Source: Pseudomonadota bacterium
Lineage (GTDB): Bacteria; Pseudomonadota; Gammaproteobacteria; Burkholderiales; Rhodocyclaceae
Direction: 5' to 3'
Assembly: GCA_018241725.1 (NCBI GenBank)
Contig: JAFEDI010000108.1
Span: 62,001 to 126,000 of the forward strand
DNA: 64,000 nt
In this document: positions 17,694 through 26,201 of the stretch, piece after piece
Layout of the letters: each line of letters begins with the position of its first letter
How positions within the stretch are numbered: the stretch's first letter is position 1
Notes under the pieces: generated by a model
Databases searched by the model: none
Seen by the model: only the letters and a program-made list of their open reading frames with translations
Told to the model about the DNA's origin: nothing
Made by a program: the position numbers and the translations under genes

Positions 17694-18641
17694 TTATGAG
17701 TGCGCCAGCGTGGTGGCGAGGACACGGTCGATCTCGTCGGCGATCAGGCGGATGGCCCCGGCACTGGCCGGCAGCACGTTGATCATGGTGGCGAAGATGT
17801 GCATCTGCCCCGCAAAGCGGCGGTGGGTCACCGGCACACCGGCCGCCACCAGCTTCGCCGCGTAGGCATCGGCATCGCTATTGAGCACATCCATTTCCGC
17901 CCCGATGATCAGCGTGGGGGGAAGCTTGGAGACGTCCGCTTCGTGGAGCGGTGACGCATCCGGCTGATTACGCAGGGTCGTATCGGGCAGGTAATGGCTC
18001 CAGAACCAGGCCATGTCTTCCCGCGACAGCAGCAATTGAAAATCAGGATTGAGATAACTGTCGGTATCGAACCGGGCCTGGGTTACCGGATACAGCAGAA
18101 CCTGCATCGCCAGTTCGGGGCCCTGCCCCCGCGCAGCACGATTGGTCAGCACCGCGGCGAGATTGCCGCCGGCGCTGTCGCCCGACACGATGAGCGGCAG
18201 GGATGCCTGGCCAAACAGCCGGTTACGGGCTTCGGCAATCCAGTTCAATGCGGCCTGGCAGTCATCCAGCGCGGCGGGAAACGGATGCTCCGGCGCAAGA
18301 CGGTATTCGACGAGCACGACGGCGCAGCGGGACTGCTCCGCCAGCGTGCGCCCGAAGGCATCGTAATCGTCGATGGACAGCGTCACCCAGCCGCCGCCGT
18401 GGCAATGGAGAATCACACCACAGATGTCGTCGGACGGAATCAGCACGCGCACGCTGCAATGGCCGCCCGGTATCGGCAGCATTTCCTCCACGACGCTGTG
18501 CATTGACGGCCCACTGCCATAGGCGGGCCGGAAGCCGGCCATGAAGCGCCTGGCTTCATCAGGACTCATCTGGTGAAACGGCTTGGCGCCCATTTCTATT
18601 AGTTGTTGCAGCAACTGTGTCGATGCTTGATCGAGTGGCAT
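17694..18641 (-). CDS. Alpha/beta-hydrolase esterase of the HSL (hormone-sensitive lipase) family
   Basis: 315 residues from the ATG at 18641, preceded by AAAGGAGAC; an upstream in-frame start at 18674 lacks this. Oxyanion-hole motif HCHGGGWV and nucleophile motif VSGDSAGGNLAA are clear; the acid lies in IIGAEMDVLNSD and the base in FAGQMHIF, where the usual GMxHGF is altered to GQMHIF but keeps His. HSL-family enzymes hydrolyse short esters and lactones. Divergent placement from the XylR-type gene and shared control with the BVMO suggest it cleaves the ester or lactone formed by the BVMO. It carries its own sigma-54 promoter 45 bp upstream. Confidence 0.93.
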   Translation of the reverse strand: MPLDQASTQLLQQLIEMGAKPFHQMSPDEARRFMAGFRPAYGSGPSMHSVVEEMLPIPGGHCSVRVLIPSDDICGVILHCHGGGWVTLSIDDYDAFGRTLAEQSRCAVVLVEYRLAPEHPFPAALDDCQAALNWIAEARNRLFGQASLPLIVSGDSAGGNLAAVLTNRAARGQGPELAMQVLLYPVTQARFDTDSYLNPDFQLLLSREDMAWFWSHYLPDTTLRNQPDASPLHEADVSKLPPTLIIGAEMDVLNSDADAYAAKLVAAGVPVTHRRFAGQMHIFATMINVLPASAGAIRLIADEIDRVLATTLAHS

Positions 18642-18685
18642 TGTTCTTGTCTCCTTTGGTGATGTGCAAAGCACCCATGCCCATC

Positions 18686-18701
18686 AGCAACGGCCATGCC
18701 A
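18686..18701 (-). promoter_or_regulatory. Sigma-54 (-24/-12) promoter of the esterase transcript
   Basis: On the minus strand the bases read TGGCATGGCCGTTGCT, an exact fit to the sigma-54 consensus TGGCAYR-N4-TTGCW. It ends 45 bp upstream of the esterase ATG (18641), and a putative activator site lies 105 bp further upstream. This orientation and spacing are as expected for a XylR/DmpR-type activator. Confidence 0.85.
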
Positions 18702-18805
18702 CTGGACCCCAATGAAAGCAAAAAGCTATATTGATCATGCAATAACAGGATTTGATGCAATGCATCGAGAAAGGCCTTTCCTTGCGCCGCCACGGTGGGG
18801 GTTTT

Positions 18806-18840
18806 GAGAATTTGATGAAGTCGATTCATGAATTGATGAA
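18806..18840. promoter_or_regulatory. Upstream activator site 1 for the XylR-type regulator
   Basis: A/T-rich 35-bp element made of TGATGAA-like half sites (TTTGATGAAG, GATTCATGAA, TTGATGAA). It aligns without gaps to 20715-20749 in front of the BVMO, with most positions identical, including the AGAATTT and ATGAA blocks. It lies 105 bp upstream of the esterase -24 box and only 27 bp before the regulator's own GTG, so it could also mediate autoregulation. Known XylR/DmpR sites are similar TTGATCAA-type palindromes. Confidence 0.72.
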
Positions 18841-18867
18841 ACGGGCCTCGGCAGAAAGGCGTGATCA

Positions 18868-20577
18868 GTGAGCAAGAGCGGTAGCCCCCAGTACCCATCG
18901 GATGCCGACCTGTTGTCCCAGGTCCGTTTCGACCCGCCCCACGGCAAAGTGTGGTTCAACGAACAGCGCATGCTCCTGTTTCACGCATCGGGCATGGGCC
19001 TCCTGCGCAAGGAGCTCATCGAAACGCTGGGCCTGGAGCGGGCACGCGGGCTGCTGATGCGCTTCGGTTTCCACGCCGGCTTCAAGGATGCAGCGCTCGC
19101 CCGCAAGCTGCGGCCGGAGATCACGACGGCGGACGCCTTCCTGGTCGGCCCGCAACTGGCCTGCATCAAGGGGCTGGTGCAAGTGGAGCCGCTGGAACTG
19201 TCTTTCGACCTGTCCACCGGCGCCTTCATCGGCCGCTTCGAATGGACGGAATCCTACGAGGCCGAGGCCCATCAACAGCAGTTCGGGCTGGCGGCAGAGC
19301 CCGTGTGCTGGACCTTGATCGGCTATTCCAGCGGTTTCACCAGCTATTACATGGGCCGCAAGATCCTCTTCAAGGAGGAGACCTGCGCGGGCTGTGGCGC
19401 CGCCCACTGCCGCATCATCGGCAAGCCCGCCGAGGAATGGGCGGACCGCGCCGAACTGGAGAAATTCTACGAGCCCGATTCGGTAGCGGAAGAATTGCTA
19501 GCCCTGCGCACCCAGGTCTCGGAGTTGCAGGAAACGGTCCGCGCGGCGCGCTCCTCGCCGACCGACTCGGTCAGCTTCATCGGACGTTCGGCCGGCTTCC
19601 TGAAAGCAAAGGATCTCATCGAACGAGGTGCGAAAAGCCGCGCATCGGTGCTGCTGCTTGGCGAAACCGGCGTTGGCAAGGAAGTCTTCGCCCGCAGCCT
19701 GCACGCGCTGTCGGATCGGTCCGCCCAGCCCTTCGTGGCGGTGAACTGCGCTTCGATTCCGTCTGACCTGATCGCGTCGGAACTCTTCGGCGTGGAACGG
19801 GGCGCGTTCACCGGCGCCAATGTCAGCCGCGAGGGCAAGTTCGAACGCGCCGATGGCGGCACGATCTTCCTCGACGAAGTGGTGGAACTGACGCCCGGTG
19901 CCCAGGCCGCGTTGTTGCGAGTGCTGCAGGAGGGCGAACTGGAGCGGGTCGGCGGCACCTTCGTGCGCAAGATCGACGTGCGGGTCGTCGCCGCCACCAA
20001 CGAAGACCTGCAGGAGGCCGTGAAAAAGGGGAGATTCCGCGCCGATCTGTTCTATCGGCTCAATGTGTATCCGGTGTCGATCCCGCCGCTGCGGGAGCGC
20101 GCAGAAGACATACCCTTGCTGGCCCGGCACTTCCTCGGCAAGTTCCACGCGCTGTACAAGAAGACCACACTGGGCATTTCGGACCGGGCCCTGCGCGCAC
20201 TGAAGAACTACGCCTGGCCCGGCAACATCCGCGAGCTCGAGAACATGATCGAGCGCGGCGTGATCTTGACCGACCATAACCGCAGCATCGACATCGACTC
20301 GCTGTTCGCCTCCCCGCCCGATGAAGATACCGGCCATACCCTCGTTTCGCAGACCGGGGCCCTCAAGCTGGACAGGGAACGCCCCCCGACCCGCTCGCCC
20401 TACGACGAGCTGAGCGTCAGATTACTGAACGAGGGCTTCTCCATTTCCGATTTCGAGTCCGCGATCACCCGCAACGCCATGGCCCTGGCCAACGACAATG
20501 TGACACAAGCCGCCCGCCTGATCGGCATGACCCGGGCCCAACTCGCCTATCGGCTGGAAAAAATCAAAGGGGAATAG
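18868..20577 (+). CDS. Sigma-54-dependent activator of the XylR/DmpR/MopR family
   Basis: 569 residues from GTG 18868. Order: XylR-type ligand-binding domain (about 15-125), V4R effector domain (about 130-190, with the CAGCGAAHCR cysteines), B-linker (about 200-235), AAA+ domain (about 236-470) with Walker A GETGVGKE (K271) and the sigma-54 contact loop GAFTGA (312-317), then a Fis-type HTH (NVTQAARLIGMTRAQLAYRL). In this family the N-terminal domain binds an aromatic or cyclic effector and relieves repression of the ATPase. It sits between two sigma-54 promoters and matching upstream elements, so esterase-outer-membrane protein (left) and BVMO (right) are its clear candidate targets. The effector is probably the ketone/alcohol substrate (inference). 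Confidence 0.95.
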   Translation: MSKSGSPQYPSDADLLSQVRFDPPHGKVWFNEQRMLLFHASGMGLLRKELIETLGLERARGLLMRFGFHAGFKDAALARKLRPEITTADAFLVGPQLACIKGLVQVEPLELSFDLSTGAFIGRFEWTESYEAEAHQQQFGLAAEPVCWTLIGYSSGFTSYYMGRKILFKEETCAGCGAAHCRIIGKPAEEWADRAELEKFYEPDSVAEELLALRTQVSELQETVRAARSSPTDSVSFIGRSAGFLKAKDLIERGAKSRASVLLLGETGVGKEVFARSLHALSDRSAQPFVAVNCASIPSDLIASELFGVERGAFTGANVSREGKFERADGGTIFLDEVVELTPGAQAALLRVLQEGELERVGGTFVRKIDVRVVAATNEDLQEAVKKGRFRADLFYRLNVYPVSIPPLRERAEDIPLLARHFLGKFHALYKKTTLGISDRALRALKNYAWPGNIRELENMIERGVILTDHNRSIDIDSLFASPPDEDTGHTLVSQTGALKLDRERPPTRSPYDELSVRLLNEGFSISDFESAITRNAMALANDNVTQAARLIGMTRAQLAYRLEKIKGE

Positions 20578-20624
20578 AAAGCGCAAGCGGGCTCGCCCGC
20601 CCCACACATCAATCCTCCAGCCGT

Positions 20625-20670
20625 CGCGCCCCCGGAAACACAGCATTTGTCTTGTGCGTCCGGGGGCGCG
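20625..20670 (+). terminator. Strong GC hairpin after the XylR-type gene
   Basis: CGCGCCCCCGGA (20625-20636) pairs perfectly with TCCGGGGGCGCG (20659-20670), giving a 12-bp stem and 22-nt loop 47 bp after the regulator stop. There is no T-run after it, so intrinsic termination is uncertain. It may insulate the BVMO promoter from read-through. Confidence 0.45.
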
Positions 20671-20714
20671 TCACGTCCAGCTCCCACAATAGATTTATCC
20701 CTGATTGGCGATTT

Positions 20715-20749
20715 CAGAATTTCATGAAATCGCTTGATGATTTTATGAA
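20715..20749. promoter_or_regulatory. Upstream activator site 2 for the XylR-type regulator
   Basis: 35-bp element aligning without gaps to 18806-18840 (shared AGAATTT, ATGAA, TCG, ATGA and ATGAA blocks in the same spacing). It lies 78 bp upstream of the BVMO -24 box. A second copy before the second sigma-54 promoter of the same module is strong evidence that these are the regulator's binding sites. Confidence 0.75.
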
Positions 20750-20826
20750 TCGACACACAGTCAGCTCGTCGATCCTTATTCATCCATTTTTATTCAAGCC
20801 CCTGTTTTGTCTTGCCTATTTTTCTT

Positions 20827-20842
20827 TGGCACAGGCTTTGCT
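20827..20842 (+). promoter_or_regulatory. Sigma-54 (-24/-12) promoter of the BVMO gene
   Basis: TGGCACAGGCTTTGCT matches the sigma-54 consensus exactly at the -24 (TGGCAC) and -12 (TTGCT) boxes. It lies 128 bp upstream of the BVMO ATG, in the 393-bp gap that otherwise holds only the hairpin at 20625 and the activator site at 20715. Confidence 0.88.
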
Positions 20843-20970
20843 GATTAGCCTTGCGGGCATTTGATGCCCCGCTGCAGGCAGCGGATCGGAATTCAGGCAT
20901 TCCCCCCTTTCCGCTCCGGCAATTCCGAGCGCCTGCATGAATACATATCGACAAGACAGGAGACAAAACC

Positions 20971-22608
20971 ATGACGCAAGCCCTCCCTGAAAACCGGGCC
21001 CCTTCCTTTGCCGACGCGGTTGTCGTCGGCGCCGGCTTCGCCGGGCTTTACATGCTGCATCTGCTCAGGGACACCCTGAAGCTGAAGGCGCGGGTATTCG
21101 AAAGTGCAGATGGTGTTGGAGGGACGTGGTATTGGAATCGCTACCCGGGCGCGCGTTGCGACATCCCCAGCCACCACTATTCCTTTTCGTTCTCTCCGGA
21201 ACTCGAGCAAGAATGGACATGGTCGGAGAAGTACGCCGCCCAGCCGGAGATCCTCGAATACCTGGAATTCGTGGCACGGAAATTCGACCTGAACAAGGAC
21301 ATCACATTCAATACCCGCGTGAAGTCCGCGCATTTCGACGACGGGCAGCAGCGCTGGATCGTCACGACGGATAGCGGCGAAACCGTGATTGCGCGCTTCT
21401 TCATTCCCGCCGTCGGGACCTTGTCGGACGCGAACATCCCCCAATTCAAAGGGCACGGCAGCTTCGAGGGACAGGTGCTGTTCACCGGCAAATGGCCCAG
21501 GGAGGGCGTCAATTTTGCAGGCAAGCGCGTCGGCATCATCGGGACCGGTGCCACCGCCATGCAGGCCATTCCGGTGATTGCCGAACAGGCCGCGCACCTG
21601 ACCGTCTTTCAACGGACACCCAACTACGGCACGCCGCTGCGTAATGAGCCGATGAATCCCGCGGTAGACCGCGAAGTGAAACAGCGCTATCGCACACTCC
21701 GGCAGCAAGCCTGGGACTCCTTCGCCGGCGTACCCTTCGAGCGCCTCAAGCCCTCTGCCCTCGCCGACAGCCCCGAGGCGCGCCGCCAGCAGTACGAGGC
21801 CTGCTGGGAAGATGGCGGCTTCAGCCTGTGGATCGGCTGCTACGGCGACACGCTATTCGACCCGACGGCCAACAGATACGCCGCCGACTTCGTACGTGAA
21901 AAGATCCGCTCGCGGGTCAAGGATCCGGCGGTAGCCGAGCTGCTCTGCCCGCCCGAGAGCCAGGCCTACGGCACCAAGCGCCAGCCCTGCGAAACCAATT
22001 ACTTCGAGACCTACAACCGGGACAACGTGCAGCTGGTCGACATCCGGAAGAGCGCCATCGAGGAGATTCTCCCCACCGGGCTGCGGACCGCCGACGCCGA
22101 ATACCAGTTCGACATCCTGATCTACGCCACCGGCTTCGATGCCTTCACCGGTGCGATGTTCAAGATGGATATCCGTGGCGAGGGCGGCAAAACCCTGAAG
22201 GATTACTGGTCGGCCGGCCCGCGCACTTTGTATGGCCTGAGCGCCCACGGCTTCCCCAACATGTTCTTCATCACCGGTCCGCAAAGCCCGTCGGTGCTGT
22301 TCAACATGCCGCTGGGCATCGAGATGCACTGTGAATGGATCGCCAACTGCATCACCTACATGGATCAGCACGGCTACACGGCGATCAGCGCGAACACGGC
22401 GGAAGAAGATCGCTGGATCCGGCACACCAAGGAGCTGGCGGATGCGACCCTGCTGCCCGAAGCCACCTCCTGGTACCTGGGTGCCAACATCCCTGGCAAG
22501 CCGCGCGTGTTCATGGTGTATCTGGGCGGCGGCAAGCACTACAAGGAGGTGATCAGCCGCAGTGCCGCGGAAGGCTATGCGGGCTTCACGCTGAAACCAG
22601 CGCGCTGA
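20971..22608 (+). CDS. Type I Baeyer-Villiger monooxygenase (cyclohexanone-monooxygenase-like)
   Basis: 545 residues. Two Rossmann motifs frame the fold: VVGAGFAGLYMLHLL (FAD, about 17-31) and VGIIGTGATAMQAIP (NADPH, about 188-202). The BVMO fingerprint between them reads FEGQVLFTGKWP, in which the normally invariant His (FxGxxxHxxxW) is Phe. Other hallmarks are present: GGTWYWNRYPGARCDIPSH, KRQPCETNYFETYNRDNVQL with the conserved Arg, and DILIYATGFDAFTGAM. The enzyme should insert oxygen next to a ketone using NADPH and O2, giving an ester or lactone for the neighbouring esterase. It has its own sigma-54 promoter and upstream element. Confidence 0.93.
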   Translation: MTQALPENRAPSFADAVVVGAGFAGLYMLHLLRDTLKLKARVFESADGVGGTWYWNRYPGARCDIPSHHYSFSFSPELEQEWTWSEKYAAQPEILEYLEFVARKFDLNKDITFNTRVKSAHFDDGQQRWIVTTDSGETVIARFFIPAVGTLSDANIPQFKGHGSFEGQVLFTGKWPREGVNFAGKRVGIIGTGATAMQAIPVIAEQAAHLTVFQRTPNYGTPLRNEPMNPAVDREVKQRYRTLRQQAWDSFAGVPFERLKPSALADSPEARRQQYEACWEDGGFSLWIGCYGDTLFDPTANRYAADFVREKIRSRVKDPAVAELLCPPESQAYGTKRQPCETNYFETYNRDNVQLVDIRKSAIEEILPTGLRTADAEYQFDILIYATGFDAFTGAMFKMDIRGEGGKTLKDYWSAGPRTLYGLSAHGFPNMFFITGPQSPSVLFNMPLGIEMHCEWIANCITYMDQHGYTAISANTAEEDRWIRHTKELADATLLPEATSWYLGANIPGKPRVFMVYLGGGKHYKEVISRSAAEGYAGFTLKPAR

Positions 22609-22649
22609 TCCCCCTTCGGCCGCCGCCAAACCTTCAGTCAGTTTTTGAC

Positions 22650-23714
22650 TCAGGGCTCCGGTCGCAGCGGCCGTTTTTCGCCTCTTCCATGCAATGCATA
22701 ATGAAGCCACGCATCCATGCCGGCCGCTGCCACGTCTGGATTGGCGGCCAGGTACAACTCGGGGTCGAATGCCAGATGTCCCCTCTTCGACTCCTCGATG
22801 AAGTTCTCGGGAAGCTCTCGACCAACATAGCGGCTGGCCATGACTTCACCCCGGGAAATATCGGTGGGGCGCCGGAAATATACATGCCCGTAAAAGGGAT
22901 CCGACCATAGGGGCGTGTAATACGCGCAGTCTTCAAACAGGTAATGGGTAACCTGAGACCAGCGGGTCAGATCCTTGTTCAACTGAATGCTGCCACCATG
23001 CATAAGGTTGGCACACCAGATCAGGGCCTGTCCCTTCTTGCAGACAAAAGTCTCGGGCCTGGCGTGATTGGCTTCGATGAGCGCCCGCCACATCTCCTCG
23101 TAGATACCCTGTCCAGGTCTTTGCGGCATCTCGCTGACGCATTGGCCGATATGTTCGTTGGTGTAGATCGGCCATTTATGGCTGCCAGGGTAATACTCGA
23201 GAGGACCGTTCTCCGCCGTAATATCCTCCAGCGCGACCCACACGCCGCACATGAAACGCTCTGGGTTGCTACTGAAATGGACCGCATCGGTATGAACATG
23301 CTGCTGACTGCCAACCGGAAAATTCAGCGTCTGGAAAGGCCATGCCCGCCGTCCGTACAAGAGGCTCAGCAAATCCATCACCTTTGGATTGGATGCCAGG
23401 CGGCGGACGTTCTGATTAGTCTTCCATGCATCCATGATGCGCAAACTCGCGCCATTCCGATGCCCATGGGAGTGCCACATTTCCCAGTCGAACTGATCGT
23501 GCAGATCCGCCTTGATCGACTCCGCGATTCCATCGAACTCCGGCTCGGGGAAATCGATGACAGCGTAACCCTTCATGAAGAGATCGACAGCGATCTGCCG
23601 GGTCGGTGCATCCAACTCCAGTTGCTCGATGATTCTGGCGAAAAAAGGTGATTCTATGTGCGGGACACCGGGCAACAACCTGGTGTAGTCAATTGACTTG
23701 GCGCTGGCGTTCAT
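22650..23714 (-). CDS. Phytanoyl-CoA dioxygenase (PhyH) family Fe(II)/2-oxoglutarate oxygenase
   Basis: 354 residues from the ATG at 23714; the frame stays open to 23813, but those residues look non-coding. The double-stranded beta-helix core has the iron triad as HTD (VHTDAVHF) and a distal His (ANLMHGGSIQLN). The last ~45 residues contain FDPELYLAANPDVAAAGMDA then HYALHGRGE, a short motif found in repeat-bearing surface or glycan-related proteins and not part of the PhyH fold. PhyH proteins hydroxylate small molecules, lipids or peptides; the substrate is not identifiable. Convergent with the BVMO gene; it may or may not belong to that module. Confidence 0.83.
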   Translation of the reverse strand: MNASAKSIDYTRLLPGVPHIESPFFARIIEQLELDAPTRQIAVDLFMKGYAVIDFPEPEFDGIAESIKADLHDQFDWEMWHSHGHRNGASLRIMDAWKTNQNVRRLASNPKVMDLLSLLYGRRAWPFQTLNFPVGSQQHVHTDAVHFSSNPERFMCGVWVALEDITAENGPLEYYPGSHKWPIYTNEHIGQCVSEMPQRPGQGIYEEMWRALIEANHARPETFVCKKGQALIWCANLMHGGSIQLNKDLTRWSQVTHYLFEDCAYYTPLWSDPFYGHVYFRRPTDISRGEVMASRYVGRELPENFIEESKRGHLAFDPELYLAANPDVAAAGMDAWLHYALHGRGEKRPLRPEP

Positions 23715-23819
23715 TCTCGGCTCGGCGTCTTTTCTGGTGGCTTGCTTGCGATAGTAGCAAAGTTCGCCAAACCAGCCCGCGCCCTCAAGATCGATCCGGT
23801 GTACTTGAAGCAACCGGGT

Positions 23820-24401
23820 CTAATCTGGACGCGGGTTCAGGAAACCCCGCATCACCCGCGTCAGGCGCGGCATCACGACCCAGGTCATGGTCATGACGAT
23901 AAGCCCGGTGAGCAAGGCAACCTTGGGCAGGAAGGGCAGATACGGGCGCACCAACGGCTCGATCAGCCACAGGACCAGCGACACCGTGGGGAAGATGCCC
24001 ATCCACGTCACCAGCGCCATGCGCGCCCGCGGTGGGTGCATCGTCGCAGGCACCACGGCGGGCGTGAACCAGGCCTCAAGCCCCGAAAGGCGCCGATACT
24101 CCGGATCGGTGTCGGCCAGCTCGCGCATCCGGGCCAGCAGACCGGACCGTGCCGCGCTGACATCCCAATTGGCGAGCGCTTGTTCCGATGCAAAGCGGAT
24201 GATGACCTGGTGCTCTCCGTCCGGCTCAGCGGCCGGGATAAGTTCCGCACCCAGAAAGCCCTGGCAGGCCTGCATCTGCTGGAACATCTCGCCGACAAGA
24301 GCTTCATACGCAGCCTCATTTCCTGCCCGGATGTGGCGGCGGTCGACGCGGATAACGGGGTTCGCAGTACCTGGCTGGGTCTTGGTGGCGCTGTTTTCCA
24401 T
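23820..24401 (-). CDS. ABM-domain (antibiotic biosynthesis monooxygenase-like) protein with C-terminal membrane segments
   Basis: 193 residues from the ATG at 24401 (GAGGA upstream; the frame extends to 24515 without a better start). N-terminal ferredoxin-like ABM domain (about 15-105: VIRVDRRHIRAGNEAAYEAL, CQGFLGAELIPA). It is followed by two hydrophobic segments (about 125-148 and 157-178). This matches a family of membrane-anchored ABM proteins of unknown function. It is divergent from the LysR gene at 24519 and lies 105 bp upstream of the PhyH gene on the same strand, so a LysR-controlled pair is plausible. Confidence 0.75.
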   Translation of the reverse strand: MENSATKTQPGTANPVIRVDRRHIRAGNEAAYEALVGEMFQQMQACQGFLGAELIPAAEPDGEHQVIIRFASEQALANWDVSAARSGLLARMRELADTDPEYRRLSGLEAWFTPAVVPATMHPPRARMALVTWMGIFPTVSLVLWLIEPLVRPYLPFLPKVALLTGLIVMTMTWVVMPRLTRVMRGFLNPRPD

Positions 24402-24518
24402 GATCTTCCTCACAATGTTTGATGGCTTTGCGCTGCTCGATTGGAGTATGGCGATCATCGATATATAGTTGAAATCGATTGTTGATATTCGACGAATCCA
24501 GCAGACGGATACCATATC

Positions 24519-25433
24519 GTGGATCTACGCCAGATCGATCTGAACCTACTCGTTTCCCTCGATGCACTTCTGGCCGAATGCAACGTAACCCGCGCCGCGC
24601 GGCGCCTGCATATCAGCCAGCCAGCGCTGTCAGCCCAATTGGCCCGCCTGCGTCATATCTTCGACGACCCGCTTTTGCTGCCTGCCGAGGCCGGCCGCGG
24701 CATGACGCCGACGGCCCGAGCCTTGGCCCTGGGGCCAGTCCTTCATTCCGTGCTAAAGGATCTGGAGTCGGTCGTGCAATATCGGCCGAGCTTCGACCCG
24801 CTCACGGACGAACGCACGTTCCAGATCGCCGCCAACGATACCGCGATGGTCGTGCTGGGGCTGCCGCTGATCGAGAAACTCGCGTCCTGCGCCGGGTCCG
24901 GCGTACGCGTCGCCTTCCGTAACCCCGACGCCAGCCTGATCGCAGCGCAGATGGAAGGCGGTGACGTCGACCTGCTCATTGCGTCTGAGCGCCTCCTGCC
25001 GGCCTCGATGAAGGTCCGGCCCCTGCTCCACGGCGCTTTCGTGATGGCGCAACGGAAAGGTCATCCGCGCGGCACGGCAAGCCTCGACATGGACGCCTAC
25101 TGCGCGCTGCGGCACGTGCTGGTGACGGAGTTCGGCGGACACTTCAGCGGCTACATCGACGAGACACTGGCCGAAAGCGGACGCCACCGCCAGGTCGCGG
25201 TGTCCGTCGAGAAATTCATGCTGGTGCCGGAAATCCTGCGCAATTCGGATTACGTGTGCACGCTGCCATCAATGCTGCAGAGCCGCTTCGCCAACGTGCT
25301 CGACATGTTCGACCTGCCCTTCGACGACCGGGGATTTGGCCTTCGACTGGCCTGGCACCCGCGCAACCACGCCGACCCGGCAGTGGCCTGGTTGCGCGAC
25401 ACAATCACGGGTTTGCTGGATGAGACCGGCTAG
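24519..25433 (+). CDS. LysR-family regulator (NodD/LinR-like)
   Basis: 304 residues from GTG 24519. The N-terminus DLNLLVSLDALLAECNVTRA is typical of the NodD/LeuO/PcpR-like LysR branch. HTH about 8-62 (ARRLHISQPALSAQLARLR), effector domain about 90-300. The spacer to the divergent ABM gene (24402-24518) is A/T-rich with ATTGTTGATATTCGACGAAT, a possible LysR T-N11-A type site. Likely target: the ABM-PhyH pair. Effector unknown. Confidence 0.92.
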   Translation: MDLRQIDLNLLVSLDALLAECNVTRAARRLHISQPALSAQLARLRHIFDDPLLLPAEAGRGMTPTARALALGPVLHSVLKDLESVVQYRPSFDPLTDERTFQIAANDTAMVVLGLPLIEKLASCAGSGVRVAFRNPDASLIAAQMEGGDVDLLIASERLLPASMKVRPLLHGAFVMAQRKGHPRGTASLDMDAYCALRHVLVTEFGGHFSGYIDETLAESGRHRQVAVSVEKFMLVPEILRNSDYVCTLPSMLQSRFANVLDMFDLPFDDRGFGLRLAWHPRNHADPAVAWLRDTITGLLDETG

Positions 25434-25434
25434 C

Positions 25435-26007
25435 TCAGCTTTCGCGCGGCAGCACCGTCAACACCTGCACGATGAAGGCGTGGAACTCCTTCATGTAGTT
25501 GCTCAGGAATTGCTCCGTCGACGGGTCCGTCACCTGCCCGTCTTCGGTGATGAGGCCCGGCTTGAACTGGAGGTAAGCCTCGACGGTATTCATCAGCGGC
25601 GCGTTGCAGAAGCACAGCACGCCGCGCAGGTTCTGCTGCGCCACCGCGGTGCCAATGGCGCCGGGTGAAGTACCGATGACCGCTGCGGGCTTGCGGGCGA
25701 AGGAGTTGTTGCCCCACGGACGGCTTGCCCAGTCGATGGCGTTCTTGAGACCGCCGGGAATGGAGCGGTTGAATTCCGGCGTGACAAAGAGAATCGCGTC
25801 GGAATCGGTGATTGCTTTCTTGAAACCACAGGCGACCGGCGGAAAATCCGCGTCATAGTCCTGGCTGTAAAGCGGTAGGTCGCGGATCGGGATTTCAGTC
25901 AGCTCCAGTTCCGGCGGAGCCAGCCGCACCAGCGCCTTGGCCAGCAATCGATTGATCGAAGTACTCGACAGACTGCCGACGAAATAGCCGACCTTGTACG
26001 TGCTCAT
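25435..26007 (-). CDS. NADPH-dependent FMN reductase
   Basis: 190 residues from the ATG at 26007, which has AAGGAG upstream; a longer frame to 26190 is not used. Flavodoxin-like fold with the FMN phosphate loop GSLSSTSINRLLAKAL and the signature FVTPEFNRSIPGGLKNAIDWASRP characteristic parts PEFNRSIPG and AIDWASRP. These enzymes supply reduced FMN or reduce quinones and azo compounds. Its end almost touches the convergent LysR gene (1-bp gap), so the transcripts must overlap. A candidate small RNA with a terminator lies 164 bp upstream on the same strand. Confidence 0.92.
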   Translation of the reverse strand: MSTYKVGYFVGSLSSTSINRLLAKALVRLAPPELELTEIPIRDLPLYSQDYDADFPPVACGFKKAITDSDAILFVTPEFNRSIPGGLKNAIDWASRPWGNNSFARKPAAVIGTSPGAIGTAVAQQNLRGVLCFCNAPLMNTVEAYLQFKPGLITEDGQVTDPSTEQFLSNYMKEFHAFIVQVLTVLPRES

Positions 26008-26170
26008 GGGGATCTCCTTGCAGCGTAGAACAGGTTCATGTTCTGCCTGCAGCCGATGAGGCTGGGCGCGGGCGGGAGCGTCGGCAACGTCATTACATCC
26101 TGTCCGACATAGATCACCATAGGTGCCACACGCCGCGTTGGCAACGCTCAGTCCGGCAGGAAAAGAGTGC

Positions 26171-26201
26171 AAAAAAAAACCCAGGCTCATTGAGGCCTGG
26201 G
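26171..26201 (-). terminator. Intrinsic terminator
   Basis: On the minus strand CCCAGGC (26195-26201) pairs with GCCTGGG (26180-26186) around an 8-nt loop, followed directly by nine T residues (26171-26179). This is one of the best intrinsic terminators in the window. It does not follow any protein gene on that strand, which is the main reason for proposing a small RNA upstream of it. Confidence 0.8.
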
